Of a stretch of 64,000 nucleotides of DNA, positions 40,605 to 49,513 are shown in pieces (position 1 is the stretch's first letter; each line of letters begins with the position of its first letter). A program made the translations under genes and the position numbers. The notes beneath the pieces are model-generated. The model saw only the letters and a program-made list of their open reading frames with translations, was not told where the DNA came from and made no database searches. The DNA comes from Aliidiomarina sedimenti. Lineage in GTDB: Bacteria; Pseudomonadota; Gammaproteobacteria; Enterobacterales; Alteromonadaceae. The stretch spans positions 265,875 to 329,874 of the forward strand of contig NZ_PIPN01000004.1 of the NCBI RefSeq assembly GCF_003986955.1, read 5' to 3'.

Positions 40605-41504
40605 ATGCGTTCACTCATAGCAGGTTTACTAAGCGTGTTCTGCGTATCGGTAGCGCTGGCTCAGGAGGCGGGTGACGACCATAGAGCGGCGATTCAGTGC
40701 GACGGACACTGGACCGCTCAGATACAAGGTAAAGCAGCTGAATTTAGCGCGCTGCATGGCGGCAGTGCCTGGATCCCGGTGGAGTTGCAGCTTGATCAAT
40801 CATTGATTGACTGCGCTGATCAGTTACATATCGGGCCCGGTACAGGCACCTCCTGGTATATTCAGCATGGTATGAGTCGATTGCGGGTTGAGCCCTATGA
40901 TCAGCGCCGTAATGCCCTCATGTTAGGTAGCGAAGGCAATGGCTGGGTGTTGCCGTTGCACGAAGAACGGCCTCAGCTGATGTTCTGGTTACGGGTTCTG
41001 GATGCCGACTATGCGACGCCGGGCGTTTATAGGGGGGTGCTGGTGAGCCAGTTTATGAACACCCAGACGCCCTGGCTGATGTCGGCACAGAAAAACGACG
41101 TCTTCGAGTTCGTTATTGAACCCCGGGTATCGGTCCAGATCGACGCCCCGGGGGGCGGAACGGGCTCTTACTATCGCGTTGATTTTGGCTCACTGCGCAG
41201 CGGTGCGTTCAAAGACTTCAATCTGGTGGTGGACAGTAACTCTGATATCCAGGTGTTTGTTACCAGTGAAAACCAGGGTGTTATGCGACATATCCGCGAA
41301 CCGAGCCAGAGCATTCCCTATCGTTTCCGCCTTAATCACCGCTTTGTTGATCTGAAAAACCCGTCGACCACATCGATCCAGCGCCTTCGTCAGCGAGGCA
41401 CCTGGAGGGTACCGATCAGAATAGATGTGCCCTATGTAGGTAAAGAGCAGCTGGCTGGCGAGTATTCGGATTTAATTACCATTGATGTTTTTCCGCAGGA
41501 CTAA
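40605..41504 (+). CDS. Probable two-domain pilus tip protein / adhesin
   Basis: The 299-residue protein has a signal peptide (ending ALA, residue about 19). The first half has two Cys (IQCDGHW and IDCADQ) and Trp-rich strands. The second half resembles a pilin domain, ending LAGEYSDLITIDVFPQD, the same C-terminal pattern as the two smaller subunits (GDYTAVMEITV, GHYSDVIVVSV). A receptor-binding domain followed by a pilin domain at the end of a chaperone-usher operon is the usual layout of a tip adhesin such as CsuE. I do not recognise the N-terminal domain. GGGGGA precedes the ATG. Confidence 0.6.
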   Translation: MRSLIAGLLSVFCVSVALAQEAGDDHRAAIQCDGHWTAQIQGKAAEFSALHGGSAWIPVELQLDQSLIDCADQLHIGPGTGTSWYIQHGMSRLRVEPYDQRRNALMLGSEGNGWVLPLHEERPQLMFWLRVLDADYATPGVYRGVLVSQFMNTQTPWLMSAQKNDVFEFVIEPRVSVQIDAPGGGTGSYYRVDFGSLRSGAFKDFNLVVDSNSDIQVFVTSENQGVMRHIREPSQSIPYRFRLNHRFVDLKNPSTTSIQRLRQRGTWRVPIRIDVPYVGKEQLAGEYSDLITIDVFPQD

Positions 41505-41574
41505 CATTTTGCTAGCTTTATCGGGTCATAATTTATGATAATGTGCACTCTTAACCTTTCAAGGAGTGTGATAC

Positions 41575-42003
41575 ATGCAGGCTCAGGTAAAATGGTGCGG
41601 GGACTTAACGTTTTTAGGCACATCTGACAGTGGTCACAGCGTCATCATGGATGGGAACCAGGGCGCGCATGCGCCGAGCCCGATGGAAATGGTCTTAATG
41701 TCGGTGGCGAGTTGCTCGTCTGTCGATGTGGTAAGTATTCTGCAGAAAGCGCGACAGCCGATTACCGACTGTGTGGTCGAGGTGAGTGCTGAACGTGCTG
41801 ATGCGGTGCCTGCGGTTTTTACCTCCATCCATTTGCATTTTATTGTTCGTGGCCATGACACCAGCGGCAGCGATGTTAGTGACAGCCATGTCGAACGGGC
41901 CGTTAAGCTGTCGGCCGAGAAATATTGTTCTGTTTCTATTATGCTGGGAGCGTCAGTCGACGTCACCCATAGCTATAGTGTGGAACCGTACTCGCCAGTA
42001 TGA
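41575..42003 (+). CDS. OsmC family protein (YhfA-like)
   Basis: The 142-residue protein has the OsmC fold with two redox-type Cys, in MSVASCSSVDVV and SAEKYCSVS, separated as in peroxide-reducing OsmC/Ohr proteins. Length and PSPMEMVLMS opening of the helix are closest to the YhfA subgroup. It is cytoplasmic; substrate is unknown for this subgroup. CAAGGAGTG precedes the ATG. The stop overlaps the next start (ATGA), so the two are translationally coupled. Confidence 0.88.
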   Translation: MQAQVKWCGDLTFLGTSDSGHSVIMDGNQGAHAPSPMEMVLMSVASCSSVDVVSILQKARQPITDCVVEVSAERADAVPAVFTSIHLHFIVRGHDTSGSDVSDSHVERAVKLSAEKYCSVSIMLGASVDVTHSYSVEPYSPV

Positions 42004-43514
42004 AGATAATCATTGTCGAAGATAACATTGAAACTCTTGGCGTGTTGCGTGACTTTGTGCGCGCGTTGAGCCCGAATTATGCGGTAAAAACCTATAGCAG
42101 TGGCAACGCCTTGCTTGAGCAGTCTTCGCGCGTCGACGCCGATCTGTTAATTCTCGGTTATGATCTGGGTCCCTCCGTGACGGGGACAGAACTGCTGCAT
42201 TATCTGGAATGGAGTGACCGCATTTCGGCGAAAACGCATGTGGTGTTTATTTCCAACACGCTGGATCATGCAAAACGTCAGGCTCCCCTCCGCTTTACTC
42301 AGACGTATTTCTACAGCAAGCCAATTAGTGCTGCTCACGTTGAAGAGATCATCCAACGGGTGGAGGCGAATCAGCGCGCATTCTCATCCGTTTTTTACCT
42401 GCTGGATAAGAAAAAGTGGGCCCCTGCGTTCAATAGTTTGCAACTGATAAAAGACGGCACCCCACATCAGTTTCAGCAACAAGCATGGCTCTTAGAGTGC
42501 AAAATTTTATTGCAGTTGCGCCGCTTTTCAAAAGTATTGCGTCGCTATCAGCTGGTTCAGAGCTATGACTGGGCAAGGCTAGTACGCATGCAAGCATTGG
42601 TATCTCTGGGCCAGGTCAAGGCGTCTCAGTTAGTGTTTAATGGCATGGTTGCGCGCGACCCTTATTACAGCGCCTGTCTGGCATTAATGAATCAGGTACT
42701 GATTGGGACTAACGCTGAGAACAAAGGGGAAATCGTTGATACCCTGAAGGAAGGCGAGCTCTCGTTGTTCGAATGTGAATTCCGCTCGATGCTGGCAGTG
42801 CAGCACGGAGAGTGGGAACGCGCGTTGAGTTTTCTGCAAAACAAACAGCGCAGGGCCAAGCTGCGTTCACACCAGCAGTATGTTTTTTCTCTGGCGATCA
42901 TTAAATCGCTGGTACTCAAGCTGGTGCTGGAGCCGGCTGCAAGCTCAGTAGCGGAAGTGGAACCGTACATTCAGGCGGCATTGAGTCAGCTGTACAACCT
43001 CAGTATCAGCCGTGATATGGAGCTGAATGAAACGCTGTTGCCGGAATTTATCGAGCGCATGCAGCGAGGGGAATTATCCGACCCGCGCAGCACGCGTATC
43101 ACCAGTGGCGAAGCGGGCAATGATCAGTCCCCGTTTTCGTTGATGATGCGTATTTTGAATGGCTGGCTGAACGACGGTAGTCTGGTCCTGGAGCAGCTCG
43201 AGCAATGTATTCATTTAATTGAGCAGCAGGGAGCAAGCGGCAGAGCCAGCTCGAACTTATTATTATTTTCAGCTTTGTTGAATTTCACTGTCAGCGAAGA
43301 AAAATCCCAGATTCGCTTGCACGACGCACTGGGTAAGCGCCTCTTCAAGTCGGGCAAAGTTGATTTGGCGGCCTATGCGTTCTGCCGTGCATTGCAACTG
43401 ATGCCGGATAACGCCCGATTGCTGGGTCAGTTAGACACTTGCATGAGCAAACTGGAAGTTAAGCATTTCCTCTCATTTAGTAAATCCTCTACAGAAACAG
43501 AAAAAAAAGATTGA
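42000..43514 (+). CDS. Degenerate receiver domain with long helical-repeat C-terminus
   Basis: The 504-residue protein begins with a response-regulator receiver fold (about residues 1-122): IIIVEDN gives the acidic pocket and YFYSKPIS the switch Lys-Pro. At the phosphoacceptor position the sequence is LLILGYDLG, putting Gly53 where Asp is expected. Residues about 130-490 are helical and TPR-like (for example AAYAFCRALQLMPDNARLL near the end). There is no DNA-binding or enzymatic output domain. It may be a phosphorylation-independent adaptor. Translation is coupled to the OsmC gene. Confidence 0.75.
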   Translation: MKIIIVEDNIETLGVLRDFVRALSPNYAVKTYSSGNALLEQSSRVDADLLILGYDLGPSVTGTELLHYLEWSDRISAKTHVVFISNTLDHAKRQAPLRFTQTYFYSKPISAAHVEEIIQRVEANQRAFSSVFYLLDKKKWAPAFNSLQLIKDGTPHQFQQQAWLLECKILLQLRRFSKVLRRYQLVQSYDWARLVRMQALVSLGQVKASQLVFNGMVARDPYYSACLALMNQVLIGTNAENKGEIVDTLKEGELSLFECEFRSMLAVQHGEWERALSFLQNKQRRAKLRSHQQYVFSLAIIKSLVLKLVLEPAASSVAEVEPYIQAALSQLYNLSISRDMELNETLLPEFIERMQRGELSDPRSTRITSGEAGNDQSPFSLMMRILNGWLNDGSLVLEQLEQCIHLIEQQGASGRASSNLLLFSALLNFTVSEEKSQIRLHDALGKRLFKSGKVDLAAYAFCRALQLMPDNARLLGQLDTCMSKLEVKHFLSFSKSSTETEKKD

Positions 43515-43539
43515 CAAAGATTTGTCCCGCCTCTATATC
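43511..43539 (+). promoter_or_regulatory. Strong sigma-70-type promoter for maoP
   Basis: TTGACA (43511-43516), 17 bp, then TATATC (43534-43539). The -35 overlaps the stop codon of the preceding gene. It implies a leader of roughly 100 nt before the maoP ATG. Confidence 0.7.
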
Positions 43540-43558
43540 GTCATTATAAATTTCTGGT

Positions 43559-43627
43559 GACGGCGCGTTTAACTAAATGCTGCCGTCTTGAGGAGGTTCT
43601 CAGGGTTGTCACTGTGATACCCCTGAG
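43559..43627 (+). other. Structured 5' leader of maoP
   Basis: Two inverted repeats lie between promoter and start: GACGGC/GCCGTC (43559-43564 with 43582-43587) and CTCAGGG/CCCTGAG (43599-43605 with 43621-43627). Between them is a perfect AGGAGG not followed by a plausible gene (the nearest TTG gives a three-codon frame). It may be a regulatory leader. It does not match a riboswitch class I know. Confidence 0.45.
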
Positions 43628-43646
43628 GTAGCTGGGCGAGGATATT

Positions 43647-44018
43647 ATGGCTGCTTTAACCCGTGAAACACTGTTAAGAAAACCCTTCAACGACTTTCGT
43701 CACTACCCTTATGGGTTTGCGCGTTCTGGAGACTTCTCCATTCGTGAAAGCGACGCGTTGCTGCACTATGGCTGCCTTATCACTGCGATGCTCGCTGGTG
43801 AGTTGCCAGCGATGACTGATGAGGATAAGAACTTATTGGCAGTCGCTCGTGGCGAGCAGGCGGCGGTAACGCCAGTTGAGAAAGCCTGGGCTAAGTATCA
43901 GGCCAGAATCAACCGGCCAAAAGTAGGCAGTATGTATGGTCGGAGTAAAGTGTATGAAGACTCAGATACTGATTACACTGCAACCACCGAAGATGACGAC
44001 CTGGTGGTAGAAGATTAA
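43647..44018 (+). CDS. maoP: MaoP (YifE/DUF413) chromosome-organisation protein
   Basis: The 123-residue protein matches E. coli YifE/MaoP (112 residues): HYPYGFARSGDFSIRESDALLHYG, then LAVARGEQAAVTPVEKAWAKY and RINRPK align with the E. coli sequence I recall. MaoP acts with the maoS site to organise the Ori macrodomain. The C-terminus is an acidic tail, slightly longer than in E. coli. The gene has its own strong promoter and leader and ends in a bidirectional terminator. Confidence 0.88.
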   Translation: MAALTRETLLRKPFNDFRHYPYGFARSGDFSIRESDALLHYGCLITAMLAGELPAMTDEDKNLLAVARGEQAAVTPVEKAWAKYQARINRPKVGSMYGRSKVYEDSDTDYTATTEDDDLVVED

Positions 44019-44046
44019 AAAAGCCGGCACCCTGTGCCGGCTTTTT
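44018..44046. terminator. Bidirectional terminator between maoP and purD
   Basis: A GC-rich stem (AGCCGGCAC with GTGCCGGCT, loop CCT, about 44022-44042) is flanked by A- and T-runs. It serves both convergent genes. Confidence 0.92.
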
Positions 44047-44059
44047 GTTTGGTCAGCGC

Positions 44060-45352
44060 TTACTTAGATTGCTCGCGACGAATGGCCCTGTGGGCGATGT
44101 CACGACGTAAATAGACATCGTCCCAGGTAATCCCGTCGGCGATAGCGTACGCACGTGCCTGGGCCTCTGTGACGGTTTCACCTAATGCGGTGCAACACAG
44201 CACGCGACCGCCATTGGTAACGATGTGGTCGTCGTTGACCGCGGTCCCAGCGTGAAAAACTTTCCCTTCGCTATTATTCTGCGCATCCACTAAACCGTGA
44301 ATAATGTCGCCTTTGCGGTATTCTTCCGGATAACCACCGGCGGCCATGACTACACCAACAGCGGCCTTACTGTTGAACTCAATCGGAGTCTGTCCCAGGC
44401 GGCCTGCCAACGCATCAAGGCAAAGCTCAACCAAATCAGATTCAAGTCGCATCATAATAGGCTGTGTCTCGGGGTCACCGAAACGGCAATTATACTCAAG
44501 TACCTTAGCGCTGCCGTCTGGTGCAATCATTAACCCGGCATAAAGAAAACCGACGTAAGTATTGCCCTCGGCGCGCATCCCTTCGACGGTCGGATGCATA
44601 ATGTGCTGCATCACCCACTGATCAATTTCGTCGGTCAGGACGGGTGCTGGTGAATAGGCGCCCATTCCACCAGTGTTCGGACCCTGGTCCCCATCATCAC
44701 GGGCTTTGTGGTCCTGGCTCGAAGCAAAAGGCAAGATGGTATCGCCGTCCACCATGGCAATAAAGCTGGCTTCTTCACCCACCAGAAATTCTTCAATGAC
44801 CACCTGTGAGCCGGCATCACCGAATTTATTGTCGGCCAGCATGTCATCAATCGCTGCATCAGCCTGTTCAAGGGACTCGGCGATAATGACCCCTTTTCCC
44901 GCCGCCAGACCATCCGCCTTGATCACGATAGGCAGCGACTGCTCACGAACATAGCGTTTGGCGTCTTCGATGGCAGTGAACGAGCCGTAGGCGGCTGTCG
45001 GAATATGGTGACGGGCGAGGAAGTCTTTACAGAATTTCTTGGAACCTTCGAGTTGGGCTGCGCCCTTGCTCGGTCCAAAAATAGCCAGTCCCTGAGACTG
45101 AAAGGTATCCACGATACCGTTGACCAGCGGCGCTTCGGGGCCGACGATGGTCAGGTCAATGCTGCTACGCTGAGCAAATGCATGCAGGCCATCGATGTCT
45201 TCAGCAGCGATGGCCAGGTTTTCAACCATTGGCTCGAGAGCTGTACCTGCGTTACCGGGCGCAACATACACCTGACTAACACGTGAAGATTGGGCCACTT
45301 TCCAGGCTAGCGCATGTTCGCGGCCACCGCCGCCAATGATCAATACTTTCAT
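44060..45352 (-). CDS. purD: Phosphoribosylamine-glycine ligase (GAR synthetase)
   Basis: The 430-residue ATP-grasp enzyme joins phosphoribosylamine and glycine in step two of purine synthesis. N-terminal VLIIGGGGREHALAWK, the ATP-grasp KADGLAAGKGV and the signature RFGDPETQ are present. Length equals E. coli PurD (429). It lies 9 bp after the methyltransferase gene on the same strand, in a purH-methyltransferase-purD unit. Confidence 0.97.
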   Translation of the reverse strand: MKVLIIGGGGREHALAWKVAQSSRVSQVYVAPGNAGTALEPMVENLAIAAEDIDGLHAFAQRSSIDLTIVGPEAPLVNGIVDTFQSQGLAIFGPSKGAAQLEGSKKFCKDFLARHHIPTAAYGSFTAIEDAKRYVREQSLPIVIKADGLAAGKGVIIAESLEQADAAIDDMLADNKFGDAGSQVVIEEFLVGEEASFIAMVDGDTILPFASSQDHKARDDGDQGPNTGGMGAYSPAPVLTDEIDQWVMQHIMHPTVEGMRAEGNTYVGFLYAGLMIAPDGSAKVLEYNCRFGDPETQPIMMRLESDLVELCLDALAGRLGQTPIEFNSKAAVGVVMAAGGYPEEYRKGDIIHGLVDAQNNSEGKVFHAGTAVNDDHIVTNGGRVLCCTALGETVTEAQARAYAIADGITWDDVYLRRDIAHRAIRREQSK

Positions 45353-45361
45353 TTATCTATC

Positions 45362-46309
45362 TCATTCTTCTGGTTTTCGGAATTTAAGAGTAAAACGGTC
45401 GCTTTCACCGATTTGACTGAACTCGCCGCCCTCATCTCCGGTACGCAGGCTGGGTGGTAAGGTCCAGACACCCTCCTCGTAATCGGCTGTATCACGAGCG
45501 TTGGCATTCACTTCGCTGCTGTCTTCCAGTTCAAATCCCGCCTGCTCGGCCATTTCAATGGCCCAGCTCTGCTTAACGTAGCCGCTGGAGCGAGCTTGTT
45601 CGCTGTCTCTGTCTTCAGGTAAGCGGTGGTCAACAACACCTAGCACACCACCCGGACGAAGGGCGCGATAAAAGGCATCAAATGCCTCGCTGACACTCTC
45701 GTCACCGCCATTCATATACCAGTTATGTAAATTGCGGAACGTCAGCACCATATCGGCGCTTCCTTCCGGCGCTATATCATGGGCGCTACCTGGACTAAAC
45801 TCAGTGACCTGCACCTTGCTATAGACGTCGCTGGACTGCATCCGCTCGAGGAAGTTATTCCGCGCATTGTTAAAATAATCAGAGTCTGTGTCTGCAGGGA
45901 AATGCGCGGCGTAAAACGTCCCGTTTGCGGCTAGGTAAGGCGCCAGTATTTCGGTATACCAACCAGCCCCCGGCCAAATCTCGACCACCGTCATATCAGG
46001 CTCAATAGCAAAAAACTCCAGCGTTTCACGGGGGTTTCTATATTCATCCCGCTGACGATTCGCGGCGCTCCGGTGGGGGGCGGCAATGGCTTGCTGCAGG
46101 GTCATAGACTCCACATCAGACCACGCATCGTCTTGATTCCGCTGTGATTCGCCGTTTTCGCCCGCGACATCGCGAACCAGATCAAGATCCTCGGGTTCGT
46201 TTTCCTCGACCACTTCAGGGTCGACCGGTGGCTGGTCCTGTTGCCAGGCGTAAACCGGGCCTGTATAGATACAGGCCAGAACAGATGCTGTGAGTAATGT
46301 AATTTTCAT
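45362..46309 (-). CDS. Exported class I methyltransferase-like protein (COG4798 type)
   Basis: The 315-residue protein has a signal peptide (about residues 1-21, ending VYA), then an acidic Glu/Asp/Gln-rich linker (to about residue 70), then a Rossmann methyltransferase domain. Visible parts are ETLEFFAIEPDMTVVEIWPGAGWYTEILAPYL (motif I with GAG), FRNLHNWYMNGG and LRPGGVLGVVDHR. This resembles the predicted methyltransferases of COG4798. Export is odd because SAM is cytoplasmic, so catalysis in the periplasm is doubtful. It sits between purH and purD and is probably co-transcribed. Confidence 0.75.
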   Translation of the reverse strand: MKITLLTASVLACIYTGPVYAWQQDQPPVDPEVVEENEPEDLDLVRDVAGENGESQRNQDDAWSDVESMTLQQAIAAPHRSAANRQRDEYRNPRETLEFFAIEPDMTVVEIWPGAGWYTEILAPYLAANGTFYAAHFPADTDSDYFNNARNNFLERMQSSDVYSKVQVTEFSPGSAHDIAPEGSADMVLTFRNLHNWYMNGGDESVSEAFDAFYRALRPGGVLGVVDHRLPEDRDSEQARSSGYVKQSWAIEMAEQAGFELEDSSEVNANARDTADYEEGVWTLPPSLRTGDEGGEFSQIGESDRFTLKFRKPEE

Positions 46310-46378
46310 AATCCGATCCTCAACATAGCTTAAAGATAAACACTCTTAAGCGTAGCAGCTATTTGCCAAACTGTTGAT

Positions 46379-47959
46379 TTAGTGACGGAAGTGACGAACC
46401 CCGGTAAATACCATCGCAATCCCGTGTTCATCTGCGGCGGCAATAATCTCATCGTCGCGAATCGAGCCGCCAGGCTGAATAATGGCGCTAATACCTGCTT
46501 CTGCTGCTGCATCAATGCCATCACGGAACGGGAAGAAGGCGTCAGAGGCCATCACCGAACCTTTCACCTCAAGGTTTTCGTCAGCCGCCTTAATACCCGC
46601 AATTTTTGCACTGTAGACGCGGCTCATCTGGCCCGCGCCGACACCTATGGTCATGCCATCTTTGGCATACACAATCGCATTGGACTTCACAAATTTAGCG
46701 ACTTTCCAGCAAAACAACAGGTCTTCAATCTGCTCAGCGCTGGGTTGTTGTTTAGTCACCACCCGCAGATCGCTGGCAGCGATAACGGCATTATCGCTAT
46801 CCTGCACTAACAAACCACCTGAAACACGTTTGTAGTCGAGCTGTTGAGTACCGTTTTGCCAATGACCGGTGACCAGCAAGCGAACATTCTTTTTCGCACC
46901 AATAATAGTTTGGGCCTTGCGGCTCGCTGCGGGTGCAACAATCACCTCGACGAACTGACGGGTAATGATGGCGTTGGCGGTGGCCTCGTCGAGTTCACGG
47001 TTAAAGGCAATAATACCGCCAAAGGCAGAGGTCGGGTCGGTTTTGAAGGCACGCTCATAGGCATCAAACGCGGAGTCGGCTACCGCGACACCACAGGGAT
47101 TCGCATGTTTAACGATAACACAGGCTGGTTGTTCGAATGATTTTACGCATTCCAGAGCCGCGTCTGTGTCGGCAATGTTATTAAACGACAGCGCTTTGCC
47201 CTGTAACTGAGTTGAGGTCGCTACCGATGGATTGGTATTTCCGGACTCAACGTAAAATGCAGCCTGTTGATGACTGTTTTCGCCGTAGCGAAGATCCTGC
47301 TTTTTACGCATCTGGATATTCAGTGTGTCGGCAAACCGGGCGGGCTCCTGGTGACTGTTTTCACCGGTGCGCTGGCCAAGGTAATTCGCGATCATGCCAT
47401 CGTACTCAGCGGTATGTTCAAACGCCGCTACGGCAAGCTCAAAACGGGTTTGCTGAGTCAGACTGCTGTCCTGTTCGCGCATCTCCGTCAGCACCCGGTC
47501 ATAGTCTGCTGCATTCACAATAATGGCGACATCGTTATGGTTCTTAGCGGCAGCACGAACCATGGTAGGTCCGCCAATATCGATATTTTCAATCGCATCA
47601 GCCAGCGAACATCCTGGCTTAGCAACGGTTTCTTTAAACGGATACAGGTTAACCACCACCATATCAATAGGCTCGATAGCATGTTCCTGCATCACGGCTT
47701 CGTCCTGGCCGCGGCGTCCCAGAATGCCGCCGTGCACCTTTGGATGCAGGGTTTTGACCCGGCCGTCCATGATTTCAGGATGCCCGGTATGGTCTGATAC
47801 CTCGGTCACCGTTAAACCAGCGTCGCGCAGAAGTTTTGCGGTACCCCCAGTGGAGAGCAATTCAACATTGAGTTGGCTGAGCGCTGTTGCAAACTCAACA
47901 ATACCGGTTTTATCAGAAACGCTTAACAATGCGCGGCGGACAGGACGATGCTGGTTCAT
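46379..47959 (-). CDS. purH: Bifunctional AICAR formyltransferase / IMP cyclohydrolase
   Basis: The 526-residue enzyme performs the last two steps of IMP synthesis. The N-terminal cyclohydrolase domain (about 1-195) opens with [17 protein letters not shown] and [19 protein letters not shown]. The C-terminal transformylase carries the KHANPCGVA motif with catalytic Lys-His, and ends [10 protein letters not shown]. coli PurH is 529 residues. It is transcribed downstream of fis after a terminator; no PurR box was recognised upstream. Confidence 0.97.
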   Translation of the reverse strand: MNQHRPVRRALLSVSDKTGIVEFATALSQLNVELLSTGGTAKLLRDAGLTVTEVSDHTGHPEIMDGRVKTLHPKVHGGILGRRGQDEAVMQEHAIEPIDMVVVNLYPFKETVAKPGCSLADAIENIDIGGPTMVRAAAKNHNDVAIIVNAADYDRVLTEMREQDSSLTQQTRFELAVAAFEHTAEYDGMIANYLGQRTGENSHQEPARFADTLNIQMRKKQDLRYGENSHQQAAFYVESGNTNPSVATSTQLQGKALSFNNIADTDAALECVKSFEQPACVIVKHANPCGVAVADSAFDAYERAFKTDPTSAFGGIIAFNRELDEATANAIITRQFVEVIVAPAASRKAQTIIGAKKNVRLLVTGHWQNGTQQLDYKRVSGGLLVQDSDNAVIAASDLRVVTKQQPSAEQIEDLLFCWKVAKFVKSNAIVYAKDGMTIGVGAGQMSRVYSAKIAGIKAADENLEVKGSVMASDAFFPFRDGIDAAAEAGISAIIQPGGSIRDDEIIAAADEHGIAMVFTGVRHFRH

Positions 47960-48020
47960 AACCTAGATTCCATTAAATATCAGAAGAGGGGTCTACAGAT
48001 GGTTGCCAATTATAAAGCAA

Positions 48021-48050
48021 TAAAAAGCCCCACACGAGGGCGGGGCTTAA
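48021..48050 (-). terminator. Rho-independent terminator of the dusB-fis operon
   Basis: Read leftwards, a 7-bp GC-rich stem (48042-48048 with 48025-48031) is followed by TTTTTA. It lies just after the fis stop and before purH. Confidence 0.88.
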
Positions 48051-48057
48051 AAGACAC

Positions 48058-48354
48058 TTAATTCATGCCGTATTTTTTCAATTTCTTGCGCAGCGTACCG
48101 CGGTTAATGCCCAGCATGGTGGCAGCACGGGTCTGGTTACCACGGGTGTAAGTCATTACTTCTTCCAGCAGAGGCGCTTCGACCTCTGACAGGACTAACT
48201 CATAGAGTTCCTGTGGGTCCTGGCCTTCCAGTTGAGTTAAAAAGTTATTCAGCGCCTGCTTTACGCTGTTGCGTAACGGTTTAGGGTTCGCGTTCTGGCT
48301 TGCCGTCATCAGGGGCGTGTTTACTGCATCACGATTTACGTTCTGATCAAACAT
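48058..48354 (-). CDS. fis: DNA-binding protein Fis
   Basis: The 98-residue protein is the same length as E. coli Fis. The N-terminal beta-hairpin and helix A region is followed by [29 protein letters not shown] and the helix-turn-helix [19 protein letters not shown], nearly identical to the enteric C-terminus. Fis activates rRNA promoters and shapes the nucleoid. It overlaps the dusB end by 8 bp, giving the classic dusB-fis operon. Confidence 0.98.
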   Translation of the reverse strand: MFDQNVNRDAVNTPLMTASQNANPKPLRNSVKQALNNFLTQLEGQDPQELYELVLSEVEAPLLEEVMTYTRGNQTRAATMLGINRGTLRKKLKKYGMN

Positions 48355-49336
48355 AGTAGCGCTCTTTTCTCTCTTGTAAGTTTACAAAGTAGTGTTCCAA
48401 AGCGTCGGTCTGCCCGGCTGCACTTTCCAGGGAATTAAAATAACGTCTGAATTCCAATGGATCGTCGATTGCCTGCAAGTACCAACCGATGTGTTTCCGG
48501 GCTATACGCAAACCCTTCAGGTCACCGTAAAAACTATGCAGCTGGGCCAAATGCTCGCGCATAATACTGGTTACTTCCTCCAGAGCGGGTGGAGCATGTT
48601 GCTCACCCGTTCGCAGGTAATGTTCGATTTCACGAAAGATCCAGGGACGTCCCTGGGCTCCACGACCGACCATAATGGCATCGGCCTGGGTGTAATCGAG
48701 CACATACTTTGCTTGCTCTGGGCTGGTGATATCGCCATTAGCGACCACCGGAATCGAAATAGCGGCCTTGATCTCAGCAATGGTGTCGTATTCAGCCTGA
48801 CCTTTGTACATGTCTTCTCGTGTTCGCCCATGTACCGCCAGTGACTGAATCCCCGCCTGTTCTGCAATGCGGGCTATATACACACCATTGCGCTGATCTC
48901 GTGCCCAGCCTGTTCGAATCTTCAAAGTAACCGGTACATCCACTGCAGCAACCACTGCATGTAAAATTTCGGTCACCAGCGCAGGGTCCTGTAATAATGC
49001 AGACCCGGCTAGCTTTTTATTTACCTTTTTCGCTGGGCAGCCCATGTTGATGTCAATGATCTGGGCCCCATGCCTGACATTATGTTGTGCTGCCAACGCC
49101 ATTAATTCCGGATCACAGCCGGCTATCTGCACAGCCCGGATACCGACATCCTGGTGGTGTAGCATTCGTTCACGCGACTTTTCGGTTTCCCATACCCGAG
49201 GGTTGCTCGAAAGCATTTCGGATACAGCAAGCCCAGCCCCAAGGCGAACACACAGGTTGCGAAAAGGGACATCGGTCACGCCCGCCATCGGCGCCAAAAT
49301 AACATTGTTGTCTAAAGCGTAAGGTCCAATCCGCAT
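48347..49336 (-). CDS. dusB: tRNA-dihydrouridine synthase B
   Basis: The 329-residue flavoprotein reduces uridine in the tRNA D-loop. It has the N-terminal [15 protein letters not shown], the catalytic Cys in [21 protein letters not shown], a KIRTGW lysine and [12 protein letters not shown] near the FMN phosphate. It is the first gene of the operon with fis. The 177-bp gap upstream holds an inverted repeat CTTGAC/GTCAA (49441-49446 with 49457-49461), possibly part of the Fis-controlled promoter region. Confidence 0.96.
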   Translation of the reverse strand: MRIGPYALDNNVILAPMAGVTDVPFRNLCVRLGAGLAVSEMLSSNPRVWETEKSRERMLHHQDVGIRAVQIAGCDPELMALAAQHNVRHGAQIIDINMGCPAKKVNKKLAGSALLQDPALVTEILHAVVAAVDVPVTLKIRTGWARDQRNGVYIARIAEQAGIQSLAVHGRTREDMYKGQAEYDTIAEIKAAISIPVVANGDITSPEQAKYVLDYTQADAIMVGRGAQGRPWIFREIEHYLRTGEQHAPPALEEVTSIMREHLAQLHSFYGDLKGLRIARKHIGWYLQAIDDPLEFRRYFNSLESAAGQTDALEHYFVNLQERKERYYV

Positions 49337-49513
49337 CGTTCAAAAACTGTGCAGCGAAAGGGGAGAGAATTTTAGGGAATTTAAGACGGAAAGGAAAGGC
49401 GACAAAGTGAACAAAAATGGCTTTTTTTTCACTTTTCGCCCTTGACTTTAATGTTGGTCAAAGCCTTGTTGCGCCTGCGCTGGAGCAAAAGGAATGTTAA
49501 CTTTGTGTAAGTT

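Noticed and set aside
47267..47797. 176-codon frame antisense to purH
   Set aside because: Shadow of purH codon usage; no plausible ribosome site or recognised domain.
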